DNA of 64,000 nt, taken from NCBI RefSeq assembly GCF_902806685.2, contig NC_048541.1, forward strand, positions 13,030,662 through 13,094,661. The letters run 5' to 3'. The translations under genes and the position numbers were made by a program. Source of the DNA: Maniola hyperantus. Lineage: Eukaryota; Arthropoda; Insecta; Lepidoptera; Nymphalidae. The notes under the pieces are model-generated. The model was not told the DNA's origin. It worked only from the letters and a program-made list of their open reading frames with translations, and did not search any database. This document shows, piece by piece, positions 44,472 through 56,429 of the stretch (the first letter of the stretch is position 1; each line of letters begins with the position of its first letter).

Positions 44472-46167
44472 TTTTTTTTTTTTTTTTTTAATACAATAAA
44501 ACTTAAAGCTAGCCTTATCTAATTACTATATAAATCATGACCGCGTGGAATGGTGCCAAGAATACTGGCTGCATTTCCGCGCTGGACAGCCAGGCTGATC
44601 CGCTGCGCAAAAAATGAGCCAGCCCTTCTGTCACCAGTTGAGGCTATTAATCGCGGTGAAATGTCTCGTAAAAAATTTTTAGCACTAAGACTCCATGGCC
44701 CCAGGGTCTCCACGGCAAACGGCACAAAAATGTAACTCTCTATAAGAGAGGCATACTTGCGCCGCTTGCCGTTTTCAGCTGTTTCTGCTGCGGCTCCCGG
44801 TCTTGATGCTGTCTTCCTGATATGACACGGGGCCAATGTGTCAACGCAAGTTGCGTCCCACATTAGCGCCCGTCCCCGTTCCCAGGGAACCAGCGTCAAT
44901 CCATCAGGTCTCTTGCCATCATCCCGACTAATCCCTGCCGGCTCAATGAGCGCAGGAATATTTATGGTGGCAAGAGCTCTTTTAATTGTATCGTTAAGAG
45001 AGCCATGCCTAAACAGCCTACCGGAGCTCCTTTGGCAAGAGAGTCCGTGGATTCCAAATTTATCAACCTCTTTTCCACACGGACATCTGTGCTGATGGCA
45101 CAGTGGTGTTCCCAATCTGAGACCTAGAGCCACACGAAAACTTTCGTTATCTAAAAGTGTGCCGAGATTTTTTGATGGCAAGGCATGCAGCCAATACCCA
45201 GATTCCTTTTCGGATAATGCTAGAAGCCTGGCACGATCTCTGTCACTTGTAAGATTTTGAACCAAATTCGTATGTGTCAGTTGAACCAATGGCAAATCCC
45301 AAAGTTTTTGTGTAGTACGTTCCTTCGGGATGTCGACATTGGGACATCTGACCTTCCAACTCTCTAGGGCCTCTGTGGCATAGGTCAATGATGAATTGGA
45401 TTTGAGAATTTGAGAGCTAAGCTCTTTTATACTATGCACAGAGGACAGAAAAGCCGGAAGAGCTACACTGGAAATTTTCCTCACGCCGATGCCACCGTAC
45501 TTGACCGGTAAAGTTGCTTGGTTCCAGGAGTGCTCATCAAAAGTTAAATTTAGAATTTGTTCTAGTGTACTTTTAAGGGTGGCATCCATGTTATCGAGTA
45601 GTCCATGAAATTTCCAAATTGGGCTCGCGCGGAGAATGTAAATTAATTTAGGTACAAAAAGGCAATATTTTAGGATCGAAAATGCAATGTGAGAATTTAG
45701 AGTGCCCAATTTGTCGGTATTAGCCGAAAATGTTCTGACTTTTTGATCCAAGAGTGGTTGTATGGATTCATTATAAAGAGGAGCACCGAGAAGGCAAAGT
45801 GAACGTTTATCAAGTATTTTAATATTAGGTGAAATTTCATTGAATAATTCAGAGGCCAATAGAATTCTTTCTTGCGACAGTTTTTCTGTAAAAAACAATT
45901 CGCATTTCGAAAAATTAAGTTCTAAACCAATTTTCCCAAACTGTTGCTTAATATGATTAAGATCTTTTAGAACGTCATCCACGTTGCCCCCAATGGTTCC
46001 ATCATCAAGATACCATATGTTAAATTTAGATGTTAAATTTGAGATATGGTTATGGATCCCTAAGCTGAACAGGGCCGGACCTAAAGGATCCCCCTGCTGA
46101 ACGCCTATAGAAGACTTAATATCGCTATCTCCAAAGAATAATTTAGAAGCAGAGCTGTAACATTGCC
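44472..46167 (-). mobile_element. 5'-truncated LINE with reverse transcriptase and C-terminal domain
   Basis: A minus-strand open frame reads from about 46195 to a stop at 44519. It starts inside the reverse transcriptase palm: GVQQGDPLGPALFSL, then FNIWYLDDGTIGG (catalytic Asp pair), the thumb, and a C-terminal zinc-knuckle-like part CPCGKEVDKFGIHGLSC with GKRPDGLTLVPWERGRALMW. The endonuclease and the first part of the transcriptase are absent, as in a 5'-truncated insertion. A poly(A) tail shows as a T run at 44472-44489. AAAGCTTCTT occurs at both borders (44464-44473 and 46168-46177) and may be the target duplication, in which case the first ~9 codons of the frame are host sequence. The frame has no stops or shifts, so the copy may be young. 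Confidence 0.9.
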
Positions 46168-46195
46168 AAAGCTTCTTGTCAAATGTCATTTTCAA

Positions 46196-46405
46196 CGTGA
46201 CGTTTGTTTCTTGACAGTGTTGCCAATTTAAAGACTTTGTTGCTTTGTCGCTAGATCTAGCGATATTTTGAAAATGCTAGCGACTTTTTTCCAACAAAAA
46301 ATAGTAATTAGATAAGGCTAGCTTTAAGTTTTATTGTATGTAATATTTTCAAGTGACTTTTGAAATGTCTTTGTTGAATTTTTTTTTATCCATGATGACG
46401 GTTGG
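46196..46405 (+). other. Spacer with a 39-bp inverted copy of the LINE 3' end
   Basis: 46301-46339 is, by eye, an exact reverse complement of 44491-44529, the last bases of the neighbouring LINE before its poly(A) tail. No A-run follows it. The bases between are AT-rich with 'ctagcgactttttt' motifs that recur near 46650-46850. Confidence 0.75.
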
Positions 46406-46573
46406 TATAAGTCCCGCAAATTACTACTGCGCGTGGCTGCCATTTTAGTGACGTCAGCACTAGACTGAAGTTTCGAGCTGATGGTAAATTTTTATTTCGG
46501 CTTACGTGATAAGGACGTAATTTCGATGTTAATGAGACATGGTCCCAGCACAATAGCAATTTGCGGGGCTTAT
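46406..46573. mobile_element. Palindromic MITE family C, copy 2
   Basis: 'tataagtcccgcaaattact' and 'agcaatttgcggggcttata' are the ends; inside are 'agcactagactgaagtttcg' and 'atgttaatgagacatgg', shared with copy 1 at 33882. The copies differ mainly in the middle. Confidence 0.85.
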
Positions 46574-47589
46574 ACAGACTTGTAATAAGTCAATTAATAA
46601 GTTATTAGCTACAGACTGCGTTTTCAATTTAGCATCTTAGTCGCTAGCTGTGGTCGCTAGATTTAACGACATTTCAAAGGCACAAGTAACTTTTTACACT
46701 TTTAGTAACAAAAACATCTAGTAGGTAATTTTTCTAGTCATTAATTTTTTATTGATTTTCTATTCTGATTTCAACGACTTCTAGTAGGTAATTGTTAACT
46801 TTTTCCACATCTGGCGACATCTAGCGACTTTTCGAAGGCATCTTAGCGACGAACGGTTTTAAGAGTTGGCAGCACTGTTTCTTGGTAGCTTTCCAGATTC
46901 CAGATATTATACAGGTCTGTACTCTATTACCCTATATATATAGGTATCTACTCTTTGGTACTCTACGTGTACCTGAAGTGAAGACTGCTCTGAAGCATAT
47001 AGGTAGTAGATAATCTATGCTCTGAAGTGAAGAAGTCAGCAGGCAGAACATATATGTTATTGGTCTGTGAGGCAGAAGGTAGTATCTTTTATTTCTGGTC
47101 GGTGGTAGTATCCGTAGTATCCCTATTAATCTGTGGGCAGAACATAGGGCAGAAGCTGACTGAAGCTTTCTAAAAATTCGTTTCGTGGTTTTCATTACAA
47201 CAAACTTCTAAATTGTATTTTCGGATATAATTACTATCCAGTGTTGCGTGTTGCATCTTTAAGAAGTTTGCAGATTTACTAAGTTTTTTGGGTAAGTTCA
47301 ACGATAAATTATTATTCTCAAAATATTAGTCATTGAATTATGAGTATGACCCACTGCTGACCAACACTTTCATTTTCAATGTAGTTAATTTCAAGATATC
47401 TCAATAGAAAATTGATCAAGATTATTCTGTCTTGATTTTTTATTTACAAGAGCTATTTAAAAGCCACCTGTTTAAATTCGATTATTGTTAATGTTTGTAT
47501 AATTTCACCATATTATTATAATTTCTGCCAATGAGTCATCTAACAAACCCTTGATTTCATGTTTACTTTCTTACAGATTAAAGTAGAAT
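46574..47589. other. Spacer upstream of Alg-2
   Basis: Contains 'ctagcgacttttcgaaggca' type sequence near 46640-46860, then a stretch (46920-47170) with repeated 'tgctctgaagtgaag', 'ggcagaaca' and 'gtagtatc' motifs of unknown origin. A promoter for Alg-2 should lie in the last few hundred bases, but no element was recognised. Confidence 0.45.
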
Positions 47590-49908
47590 ATGGCTTTCCA
47601 ATCGCCAATGCCAAGTCGTGAATTTTTATGGGACATATTCAGGAGGTAACTATTTAAATCTATACTTGTAAAATACTTTTCCTAACTGACTGACTGATCT
47701 ATCAATGCACAAACTAAACCGCTGGGGTTAGAAACTTGAAATTTTAACAGTTTGTTCCTTTCATGATATAGGTACGTACTATAAAAGGATTTTTCAAAAA
47801 TTAAATCGAAAGAATAAAATGTATCAAAAATGGTATTTATAAATTCTACTCACAATGATTTTTTTTAGAAATCTTACCCTCACTGATTTGCGATTATTTC
47901 ACTGGAGCAAATCAGAAGTGGATTAGCTAGTTATTACATATATATTTTTTTAAATTTATTATCAAATCAAAATACATACAAATATAAACCTTAAACTAAA
48001 AACACAGAAAAAACCTCAGAGGTTTGTCCTCAGCTTGTATGAAATACACAGATGTGACGTCTTAAAATTTGATGTAATTTGACTAATATTTTAGTTAAAT
48101 TGTTAGTTTTAAATAATTAGTTTAGTTAATAATAATAGCAAACAAGCGTTTTGAATGTTTGATAAAAAGTCACTGATTTGACTAGTAGCCTTCATACCTA
48201 TTCAAGGACTTGCAGAGCTCTAAGAAGAAAGAAGATCTATTTGCATTAAACAATATTTTGCAGAGTGGACAAAGACAGAAGTGGCTATATATCTTCGGAC
48301 GAGCTGCAGGTGGCGCTGTCTAACGGCACGTGGAATCCTTTCAACCCTGAAACTGTTAGACTTATGATTGGTGAGGATCACTACCCATAATATCACTTCA
48401 CTACAGTATACACCAGAAAGTTTTTTTTAAATTTATTATAGGTGCACGTTTTATCATGTTCACACCTGATGGGAAGTGATGATGTGGCCTAAAATGGGAC
48501 GCGTTTGCCTAGAAGATGCCTATTCACTCGTGTTTTAAAGATACCTGGATTATAATTGGCAGGAAACATCGATCTCGGAAGAGTATTCCAGGCCCTAGCC
48601 ATGCTTATAAGGAATGATGACGCAACGCGTTTCGTACGCGTAGAATGTAATGTAGCCTTTAGAATGATATTTCGCCTTTGTAGAGCGTTGTCTCTGTCAC
48701 TCATACCTATATGACGTTTTGTCGGTCTCAATGACAGAGACACTGCAGAGACAAAAAAAAAGATCGACCGACAATACTTTCTGCCGTGTACTGTACCCTT
48801 GGTTTGTCCTTCAATTACGCCGCAACGGAGTAATGGATTGACGTGATTTTTTCCTACTTTTATCCTGGAAAATCAAAGAATTCCCACAGGATTTTCAAAA
48901 ACCTAACCTACGTGGACAAAGTCGCAGGCATCAGCTAGCTACTTATATGTTTCGCACATGAAAACAATCAAAAATCTTGATTTTTAGGGTTACGTACCTT
49001 AATGGTACAGACCGACAGATAGACAATGAAGTGATTGTATAAGGGTTCCTTTTGAGGTATACAGCCCTAAATAAGAAGCTGCGACTTCACTCCACTGTTT
49101 AGGTATGTGTTAGGCCGTAGATCTTATAATATAATAATGTTTTTGCAGGAATGTTTGACAAGCAAAACAGAGGAGTCATATCATTTGAAGACTTTGGTGC
49201 ACTTTGGAAATATGTGAGCGATTGGCAAAACTGCTTTAGATCCTTTGACCGTGACAACTCTGGGAACATAGACAAGGTGGAATTAAAGAATGCTCTCACA
49301 GCCTTCGGGTACAGATTGTCTGATGAAGTAGTTAACATGATGGTTCAGAAGTTTGATAGATTTGGCCGAGGAACAATTCTGTTTGATGACTTCATCCAAT
49401 GTTGTGTCACTTTATATGTAAGTATCAAGAATAATTTGCACCTAGTACATTTTTAGTTAGTGAAGCTGTGGTAGCCTAGTGGTTAGGACGTCCGCCTTCC
49501 AATCGGAGGTCGGGGGTTCGATCCCGGGCACCTCTAACTTTTCGGAGTTATGTACGTTTTTAAGTAATTAAAATATCACTTGCTTTAACGGTGAAGGAAA
49601 ACATCGTGAGGAAACCTGCATGCCTGAGAGTTCTCCATAATGTTCTCAAAGGTGTGTGAAGTCTACCAATCCGCACATGGCCAGCGTGGTAGACTACGGC
49701 CAAAACCCTTCTCAGTCTGAGAGGACACCCGTGCCCTGTAGTGAGCCGGCGATAGGTTGATCATGATGATGATGATGTTTAATGCAATAATGTTTGTTTT
49801 TTGCAGACTTTAACGTCTTCATTCCGTCAGTATGACACCGACCAAGATGGCGTCATCACGATACATTACGAACAATTCCTCAAAATGGTGTTTGGATTAA
49901 AGGTATAA
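47590..49908 (+). CDS. Alg-2: ALG-2/PDCD6, penta-EF-hand calcium sensor
   Basis: Exons 47590-47645, 48264-48370, 49149-49417 and 49807-49908 give 177 residues. ALG-2 binds calcium and then ALIX, Sec31A and other partners, acting in ESCRT-linked membrane repair and ER-to-Golgi transport. EF-hand loops are visible: EF1 DKDRSGYISSDE, EF3 DRDNSGNIDKVE, and EF5 DTDQDGVITIHYE on the last exon; EF2 (FDKQNRGVISFED) and EF4 (FDRFGRGTILFDD) lie on exon 3. The conserved WKYVSDWQNCFRSFDRDNSG and FGYRLSDE leave little doubt about the family. The Gly/Pro-rich N-terminal tail of vertebrate ALG-2 is reduced to a few residues (MAFQSPMPSREFLW). The introns hold a LINE end and a SINE. Confidence 0.96.
48430..48760 (-). 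mobile_element. LINE (CR1/Jockey-like) 3' end
   Basis: The minus-strand frame ends RAWNTLPRSMFPANYNPGIF and KTRVNRHLLGKRVPF, the usual C-terminus of this LINE group in Lepidoptera, followed by a short 3' tail ('catcacttcccatcaggtgt') and 'aataaa'. Only the last ~80 codons are kept. Second intron of Alg-2. Confidence 0.8.
48795..49075 (-). repeat. Two worn dispersed repeats in an Alg-2 intron
   Basis: 48795-48940 is a reverse 'cttcgtccgcgtggattta' copy ('ggaaaatcaaagaattccca' to 'gtcgcaggcatcagctag'). 48985-49065 is a fragment of the 'agggttccgt' family ('accgacagatagacaatgaa', 'gtgattgtataagggttcct'). Confidence 0.65.
49462..49777 (+). mobile_element. tRNA-derived SINE, copy 2
   Basis: A-box 'tagcctagtgg' at 49472-49482 and B-box 'ggttcgatcc' at 49515-49524. 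The body and the 'gtagtgagccggcgataggt' tail match copy 1 at 31267, ending in ATG repeats ('tcatgatgatgatgatg'). It is in the last Alg-2 intron, in the gene's direction, 29 bp before the acceptor of exon 4. Confidence 0.9.
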
Positions 49909-50925
49909 ATATACTAATGGGACTTGAGGATAAGTTGAGCATTTCATTCATGTTACGAGAAATCTAACTTTGGTACTGATTTTAAAAGGTTTATATAAAT
50001 CACTAGCTCATTTCCGCGATTTCATTTGCGTGGATTTGTTTTTTTTTATCTGGTTGGAATTTCTCCGAATCCTTCCTTAGTGCGCCCCTGGGGTACTCAA
50101 GAAATATGATGTCTTCCAAAGAATGATGGGGTTTGTGTGAAACCTAGACCACACCCCAAGCAAATTGATTTAATTACCGAACTACTACCGAACACCGGCC
50201 TGTCTGCACACGATTTGTGTGTATGGGTAATGGCTAAGGTCTGAGCGAAGCCAATCGAGCGGGACAAGGACAACGCCATACGTAAGCATAAGAGCTTCTC
50301 GTAATTGTATGGATTAATTGCATAATAATTGAAACCAGTCTTATATTATTGTGAAAAACATGTACAACTAATTAATAACATGTAAAAATTTAATTTTTTT
50401 AATAATAAAACTATAAGCCTAACAAAGTATATACAATTGGGGAAAATCACAAAACAAAATTACATTCCAATTTTCAATTACATATTTCTATGAGTACAGT
50501 ACCAAGGTTAGATTTGTTTTTCTATTGTGTCTTGATTGTCATCGAGTGAGATTTCTTTATTAAAGACAGTTTTCGCTTTATATATTAAAAATGTTACATG
50601 TAAAATGTTTAATGTACCTACTAACCCCTGAATACTGACAAGCATCTTAAAAGTTAAGAGACCTCTATGTTTCATTTGATACGTTTTTGACATTTTATTT
50701 ATATAGCAAATGTCAAAAAACTGCCTTTTAATATTTACGAAGCTATTTCAGTATTCCGCCATCGTTAGTGTTGTTATAATAATAAGGATGTTTCCATATT
50801 ATCTGAACCCATTTCAGAATTGGATTCACGATATCGGTATTAGCCCCCCTGTTATGTTGACTAGCGATCGCCGCTGTCAACATGATGGTTTTATATAAAA
50901 GTTGCGACTCTTGCGCGAGACTCAC

Positions 50926-51021
50926 TAACAGCCGTACTCAGAGTCGCTTACTTAAGGCATTCCTTATACGTACTAGTTAATGCCTTAAGTAACGATTAGG
51001 CGACTCTGAGTATGGCTGTTA
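50926..51021. mobile_element. Palindromic MITE, about 96 bp
   Basis: 'taacagccgtactcagagtc' pairs with 'gactctgagtatggctgtta', and 'ttacttaaggcatt' with 'aatgccttaagtaa'. The two arms leave only a short loop. Confidence 0.85.
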
Positions 51022-52594
51022 ATGTCAAAAAAGGGTGCCTGTACAATTTAAAGATGACGTGAAAAAATTATCACTGATTCAATAAAAATCAATGATTAAA
51101 GATAAATAAGAGAATCTGCCTGAATTATATATTTTTTTAACAAAGAAATATGCTGATCCGACATTTTTATTTTTGCCTTTTTTACTCAGTCATGTAATGT
51201 CAGTAAACGTCATTTTGTCGTCAGATATAACTTGTCGATGGGCGGAGTTTAGCGTTATGGTTATTTCTATTTTAGCGTGAACAAAGTACATACATTAAAC
51301 CATCTTATTTTCATTAGTCATTGGTAAAAATTAATGCTTTAAATTGCTGGATTGGACAGGCACCCTTATACCTATTTGATCAGAATCTTTTGCTAATATT
51401 GGGTTGGATAATGTGGACTTGATGTTTCACTTTACATAATATGTTACAGAATTACAATACAATTGAATATATTTAATGTTGCTTGCGCTTTTGGAAAGTG
51501 TTTGGTTCTTGTTAAGCCAACTGATCTTTATTGAGGTCTGTCATATAAAATAGCAGATCTTAAGATAGGTACCTACTTGATTTTTTGTCGCCATATAAAG
51601 GATCTGTCATATTTATACGAGAATCGATACATTTTATGTATAGTAGTCGTATAAAATCTACTATAATAAGCGAAAAAGTTGCAAGTATATTTTGAAACTT
51701 TCGTTGACATATTTGTCTATATTCAAAACGCACATACATATTCGAATGTACGGATTATATATTATAAAATATATAGACTTTAAGCAGATTATCAGTTAAA
51801 TAAGTAATAAGCAGGTATAGGTAACTGGTAAAGGTTTTATGTTATGTGTCTAACCGCGAATTTCTCTCTTCCGTCCAGTGTTGGCCGTAAACATCGGTCT
51901 GCAAGCATCGCAAAGGTTTGCCCTCTTGATACCAATTATACATCAATAAATCTGTCTGTCGTATTTCGATCTGCGAGTCGCTTGGTCACTAGGGTAAAAA
52001 AATCTACGTGAAAAATGATAAAAAAAATTAAGTTAAAATGGCTTATAAAGCAGTGATCTGAATAGGTAGTGCAAGTTGGTGAACTACATTATCATTAATA
52101 TGGATAAGAGTGCGGGATTGCGGGATTATGATCCCGCGTTTAATAATAATAAGATTTATATTTCAGGCATATAGCCAAAATAAAAAACAAAAACTAAACA
52201 TATTTATGTTCAAAAGAAATGTATGATTTCATATTTATGTTTAAAAGAAATATTTATTTTGCCCATAAAACAAGCTACGGTAAAATAATCAGGTTACTGA
52301 AAATCAATAAGCATGCACTGAACCAAGGAATAGAAATGAACTTTACCTTAGGGAAACTTATATATTCGGGATTTATTATGTCTTTCTTATATTCCTACAA
52401 ATCTTCATTAAGCTTTTCACCAGCGCTCCGCGTTTGTGTAATTGTAATACCAGAATATTAGTACTTAATGGCATGTCAATATTAAGATAATATCTATTCA
52501 TGAAATCCCATCTCAAATTTGCACTATCTATTTTGATCTCTGTTTATAAATAAGGCTCGCGACTGTAAACAGATTGAAAAACGATGCTTCTAAC

Positions 52595-52735
52595 GACCGA
52601 AATTAATAATCGCTAAGTTAGCAACATTTGTTATTTTTTGTCAAAAATCAGCATACAATTCTTGACAAATAACAACGTTGCCAAATAACTTATCGACAGA
52701 TTACAGATGGGTTTAATTATTATTGATTTCGGTCA
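52595..52735. mobile_element. Palindromic MITE
   Basis: The ends 'gaccgaaattaataat' and 'attattgatttcggtc' pair; inside, 'taagttagcaac' and 'gttgccaaataactta', then 'tttgttattttttgtcaa' and 'ttgacaaataacaac', also pair. Confidence 0.8.
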
Positions 52736-53169
52736 TGAGTCTGCATTGGGTTCTAGTTTTGTTCTAAATGGTATTTTAAAGCCATTTCCAGAGTAATTTT
52801 AAAACTGATTTAATGAATGTTTTTTATTCATTTTACTAATTGACTGTGTTATTACTTAATGATTTTCTAGCAAATATTTTATCATTAAAGAATTTTTAAA
52901 AATTATTTTGAACTAGACCCAATTGCCACAAATTTCAAAATACATACATACATTGAAGTAGCTAAACATAATTAATTGTACCTATTCTTTTTTATCTTGC
53001 ATTTATTACTGTTATGTATATTGAACTTCGCTCTTCATTATTGTAAATATTGAAAATGAAGGCGGATTGATTTTATGTTTACTTGAAAGTAAGCTGTCAA
53101 AAATGTTAACGACCAACTGATCCGCTCAGCTTCGTCCAGGTGGAAAATGTATACCTATACACAATTATA

Positions 53170-53390
53170 TTATACTAGCTGACCCGGCGAACTTCGTACC
53201 ACCTAATAGTCGATTCTTTATTTTTTTTAATACTTTAAATTTTTCTCTCCGTAAGAAACATCCTCGTACTTCAAGGAATATTATGGGAATATTATAAAAA
53301 AGAATTAGCGAAATCGGTTCAGCTGTTCTCGAGATTTACGATCAGCAACACATTCAGCGATTCATTTTTATATATAGAGATTAAATATAC
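53170..53390 (+). repeat. Dispersed 'gcgaacttcgtaccgcctaa' element, forward copy
   Basis: Starts 'ctagctgacccggcgaactt', passes 'catcctcgtacttcaaggaa', 'aattagcgaaatcggttcag' and 'tctcgagatttacgatcagc', and ends near 'tttttatatatagagatt'. It matches the reverse copy at 30240-30455. Confidence 0.8.
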
Positions 53391-53880
53391 TTTATGTATA
53401 GGCTATGCCCATCTGGAATAATATACCGTTCAAATGGTAAAAGAATTTTCGGATAAATGGTTTTAGAGATTACTTCCTACATCCAAACGTACAAAACTTT
53501 TCATAATACATATTCGTGTAGATTAAAATTAGTAAAGTATGGTATGTGACATACAATTGGAATAAAACATTGTGATCGTCATAATCATTCTAATTGGGTG
53601 TCCTAAATAGCCCAATTTGTAAAAAGCTGGTTCTAATCCCACCTGTTGAACTTCTCTTACTATAAGCTTAACACTAAATTGGAATATTGTTTCACACAGT
53701 TTTGACAGATTACATCGAAAGGTACAGTGCGATAAGGCTCTCTTGGCACTTGAATGACATTGATAGGGGGGCGCTGTTGGAGAACAAAGGCTTAAAATAT
53801 TCAAACAAGAACAAAGGGGACACTTGACGGCAACGTTAGTTCCGATTTTCGCCACGCGCCGAGATAGCCTTGTCGCACTG

Positions 53881-54541
53881 TATTGTCCGTTCATTGTAAC
53901 TTGACGCGTGAGTAATATTATGTTGGCATTATTGCTTTGTTTGCTTTATTCCTGAACTTAGGGTTTATAGTGAGTACAGTCAAAGTACGGGTTCAGCTTT
54001 AAACGTAGATAGAATAATAGGTAGATGTAAGTACTGTGTAACCGCGTATGAGATAGCGATAGCACGACGTAACGATGAATTCATAACACGACAATTATTA
54101 CCATTGTTTAGTAGTCAATATTTGTATTAACCGATCAACAATATTATTAAAGTATTAAACGTTTTTTATGTGAAAACAAGTAAATAACTCATGAGAAATA
54201 CAATTACGCCACGAATTTTCAAAGTTTGTTTTGCAACTTCTTGTATGTATTCTTGAAAAAAAAAACCAGTTACACGATGAGGGACAAAAAATAGGTTAGC
54301 TGCGTCTCTGTTTATCACATTAGTAACTTTATATGTGCTCTCTTTTTAGTGCGAATGAGAAAGCAAACGGTCCTACCTTTATTACTCTATCTACGGCTTT
54401 AAAATAAGGACTAAAATTATATTTTTGACAAAAAGTTAAAATGGCGCGTGAGGAGTTACATTTTATGCGTTATATTATTGTGATTTACAATGGTGCCAAC
54501 ATAATATTACTCACGCGTGAAGTTACAATGAACGGACAATA
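53881..54541. mobile_element. DNA-transposon-like element with 48-bp inverted ends
   Basis: The left end (53881-53928, starting 'tattgtccgttcattgtaac') and right end (54494-54541, ending 'gttacaatgaacggacaata') are reverse complements over 48 bases with one mismatch seen by eye. The 560 bp between has no open frame and no similarity I recognise. Likely a non-autonomous DNA transposon. The superfamily is unclear because no target duplication stands out. Confidence 0.85.
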
Positions 54542-54833
54542 AATCAGCCTTCATTGACGGTGTCATTTCTATAGAATTTATTTTATTTTTATTTGCATGG
54601 TGATTGTTAGAGATTTGTACTATTTTTTCTTCATTAAAAGATCATAATTATTATACACTTTTAAATGTAGCTTTATACCTACTTACATTTTTTAATAAAT
54701 AAAAATTATTATGGTCAAATTTTGCCAAATATATTATGATGATTGTAAGTTATACATATATTAATAATATTATAAATGATTCGATATTAGATAAGATATA
54801 AATTATTATATTATTCAGTCGAAAAATTGTCAT

Positions 54834-54997
54834 GTACAGTCCGCGACAGGTCGAGATTGCAATCGGGGTATGAGGCGGGGGATCGTCCCGCACATCCGCA
54901 CGTCATCCGCGCTACCCTGCACCGGATTAGCGCGGGGGCTGTGCGGGTATGCGAGGCGTCCCCGCCCCGATTGCCATCTCGACCCCTCGCTTACTAA
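54834..54997. mobile_element. Palindromic GC-rich MITE family D, copy 2
   Basis: Ends 'gtacagtccgcgacaggtcg' and 'gacccctcgcttactaa', with 'gattgcaatcggggtatgag' matching 'ccccgccccgattgccatct'. A central hairpin is built on 'ccgcgctaccctgca' and 'ccggattagcgcgg'. It is strikingly GC-rich. Confidence 0.85.
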
Positions 54998-55689
54998 TAC
55001 CTAAACGATTTAAGAAGTTTCTGTTTATTATTATTACAGTACTACCACTTTTATAAGTCGCATCGGCAAAATTCGTTTTCACAGAAAAGGGCAATCTAAC
55101 GCCAACTAAAACCGAATGGACACCAATGAAATAAAGACTTTATTGCTTGGCATTAAGACTAAACACATGACCAATAGAGACACGTGCTATCGCGTTCATG
55201 ATTCGCGCGTACAAAATATGGCGCATAGGCAACAACCAATAGCGGACGGACGCAAGACCTACGCGTGATATCATTGGCTATTTTCGCAGCATTCAAAAAT
55301 AACATCCGCGTTAAGTTATAAATGAGTGGTAGTACCTACTGTAATTTATTACCTAGATTATTACAAAAACAAAAATGTGTATAATATTAAATTTGTTGCT
55401 CAAATAAACCTGAGCTCAAAGAAAATTGACCTTTTTAAGAATACCTACTATTAAAACGATTCACAAATAAAATGTAAGGCTTAAAACTTAAGGCTCTACT
55501 TGAAAATATTTTGTACCTACTTCATGCCAAAAGCTTATTGTTTTTTCTGTGTAGAAAGAATGGGAGTCTGATGTTTTGTTTTATTAATTTTACTCATTGT
55601 CTTTAAATATATAAAAGAACAAATCAGTGCCTTTTGATTTCTCCATCGAGTAGTTAAGTCCCTCAGTAATTTGTATAAATCTTTTTAGC

Positions 55690-56025
55690 TAAGGGGCTAT
55701 GCAACGTTGATGCAGATCGATACTGGGTGGGTGCCAGGCTGACGTTTTCTTCCTTTTGCTAAAAAGCTCTGCCTATATAAGTCAATGGGCAAACCTCAAA
55801 ATGTATTTTCTATTCTTAAAAAATTTGCAATATAGTACCGTTGTCCATCCGACCGTCAGCGGGCTGCATCTCGTAAACCGTAATGGGTAGAGAATTGAAA
55901 TTTTCTGTTGCCGTTATTACAACAAATATTTAATAGAAATTTCAAAATGCCCATGAAAATCAGTTTTATTTCTTGTACGAAACCCTTCGTGTGCGAGTCC
56001 GACTCGCACTTGACCGATTTTGTTA
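55690..56025 (+). repeat. 'agggttccgt' family, internal and 3' part
   Basis: Contains 'tccgaccgtcagcgggctgc', 'cgtaaaccgtaatgggtaga', 'attgaaattttctgttgccg' and the usual end 'cgaaacccttcgtgtgcgag' plus 'tccgactcgcacttgaccga'. The 5' part of the family is better seen at 56781-57190. Confidence 0.6.
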
Positions 56026-56429
56026 TTTTAAATCAAACGAATATGAAACTGGACAATGAGTCGTGGTTACAACCTTTGTGCTGGTAAAGGTCCAAAATTA
56101 ACGATTATCACAGATTTTACCACTAAGGCCACTAAGTTTTACTTACGTAGGTAAGCACTAAATAATAGCTTGCATGATTAACTTACGACACTAATGTAAA
56201 CACTCTATTAGACGTGTCATTTATCTTAGTAAATCCGTTGTCAATTAATTACGTAAGTAATAATTACAGCTGTAATCACCTAAGACTTGGTGAATCCTAG
56301 AATTTACTGCCGTAGTCCAGGCTCTTACACTAACAATCAGTATAAGGTAAAAAATAAAACATTTAGTTATTCAATAATATATTATTTTATATGATTTATA
56401 AACGTAAATTAACACTATAAAAGCAAATA

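Larger units (their letters stand above)
49909..56429. other. Spacer between Alg-2 and ALG5
   Basis: No gene supported in 6.5 kb. The two flanking genes converge here, so the 3' UTRs of both must lie at its edges. Palindromic elements and dispersed repeats are listed separately. Long stretches (51.1-52.5 and 55.0-55.7 kb) are AT-rich with nothing recognisable. Confidence 0.5.

Noticed and set aside
53529..53894. A 121-codon minus-strand frame
   Set aside because: It begins inside the inverted end of the 53881-54541 element, matches no family I recognise, and has no splice or start context.
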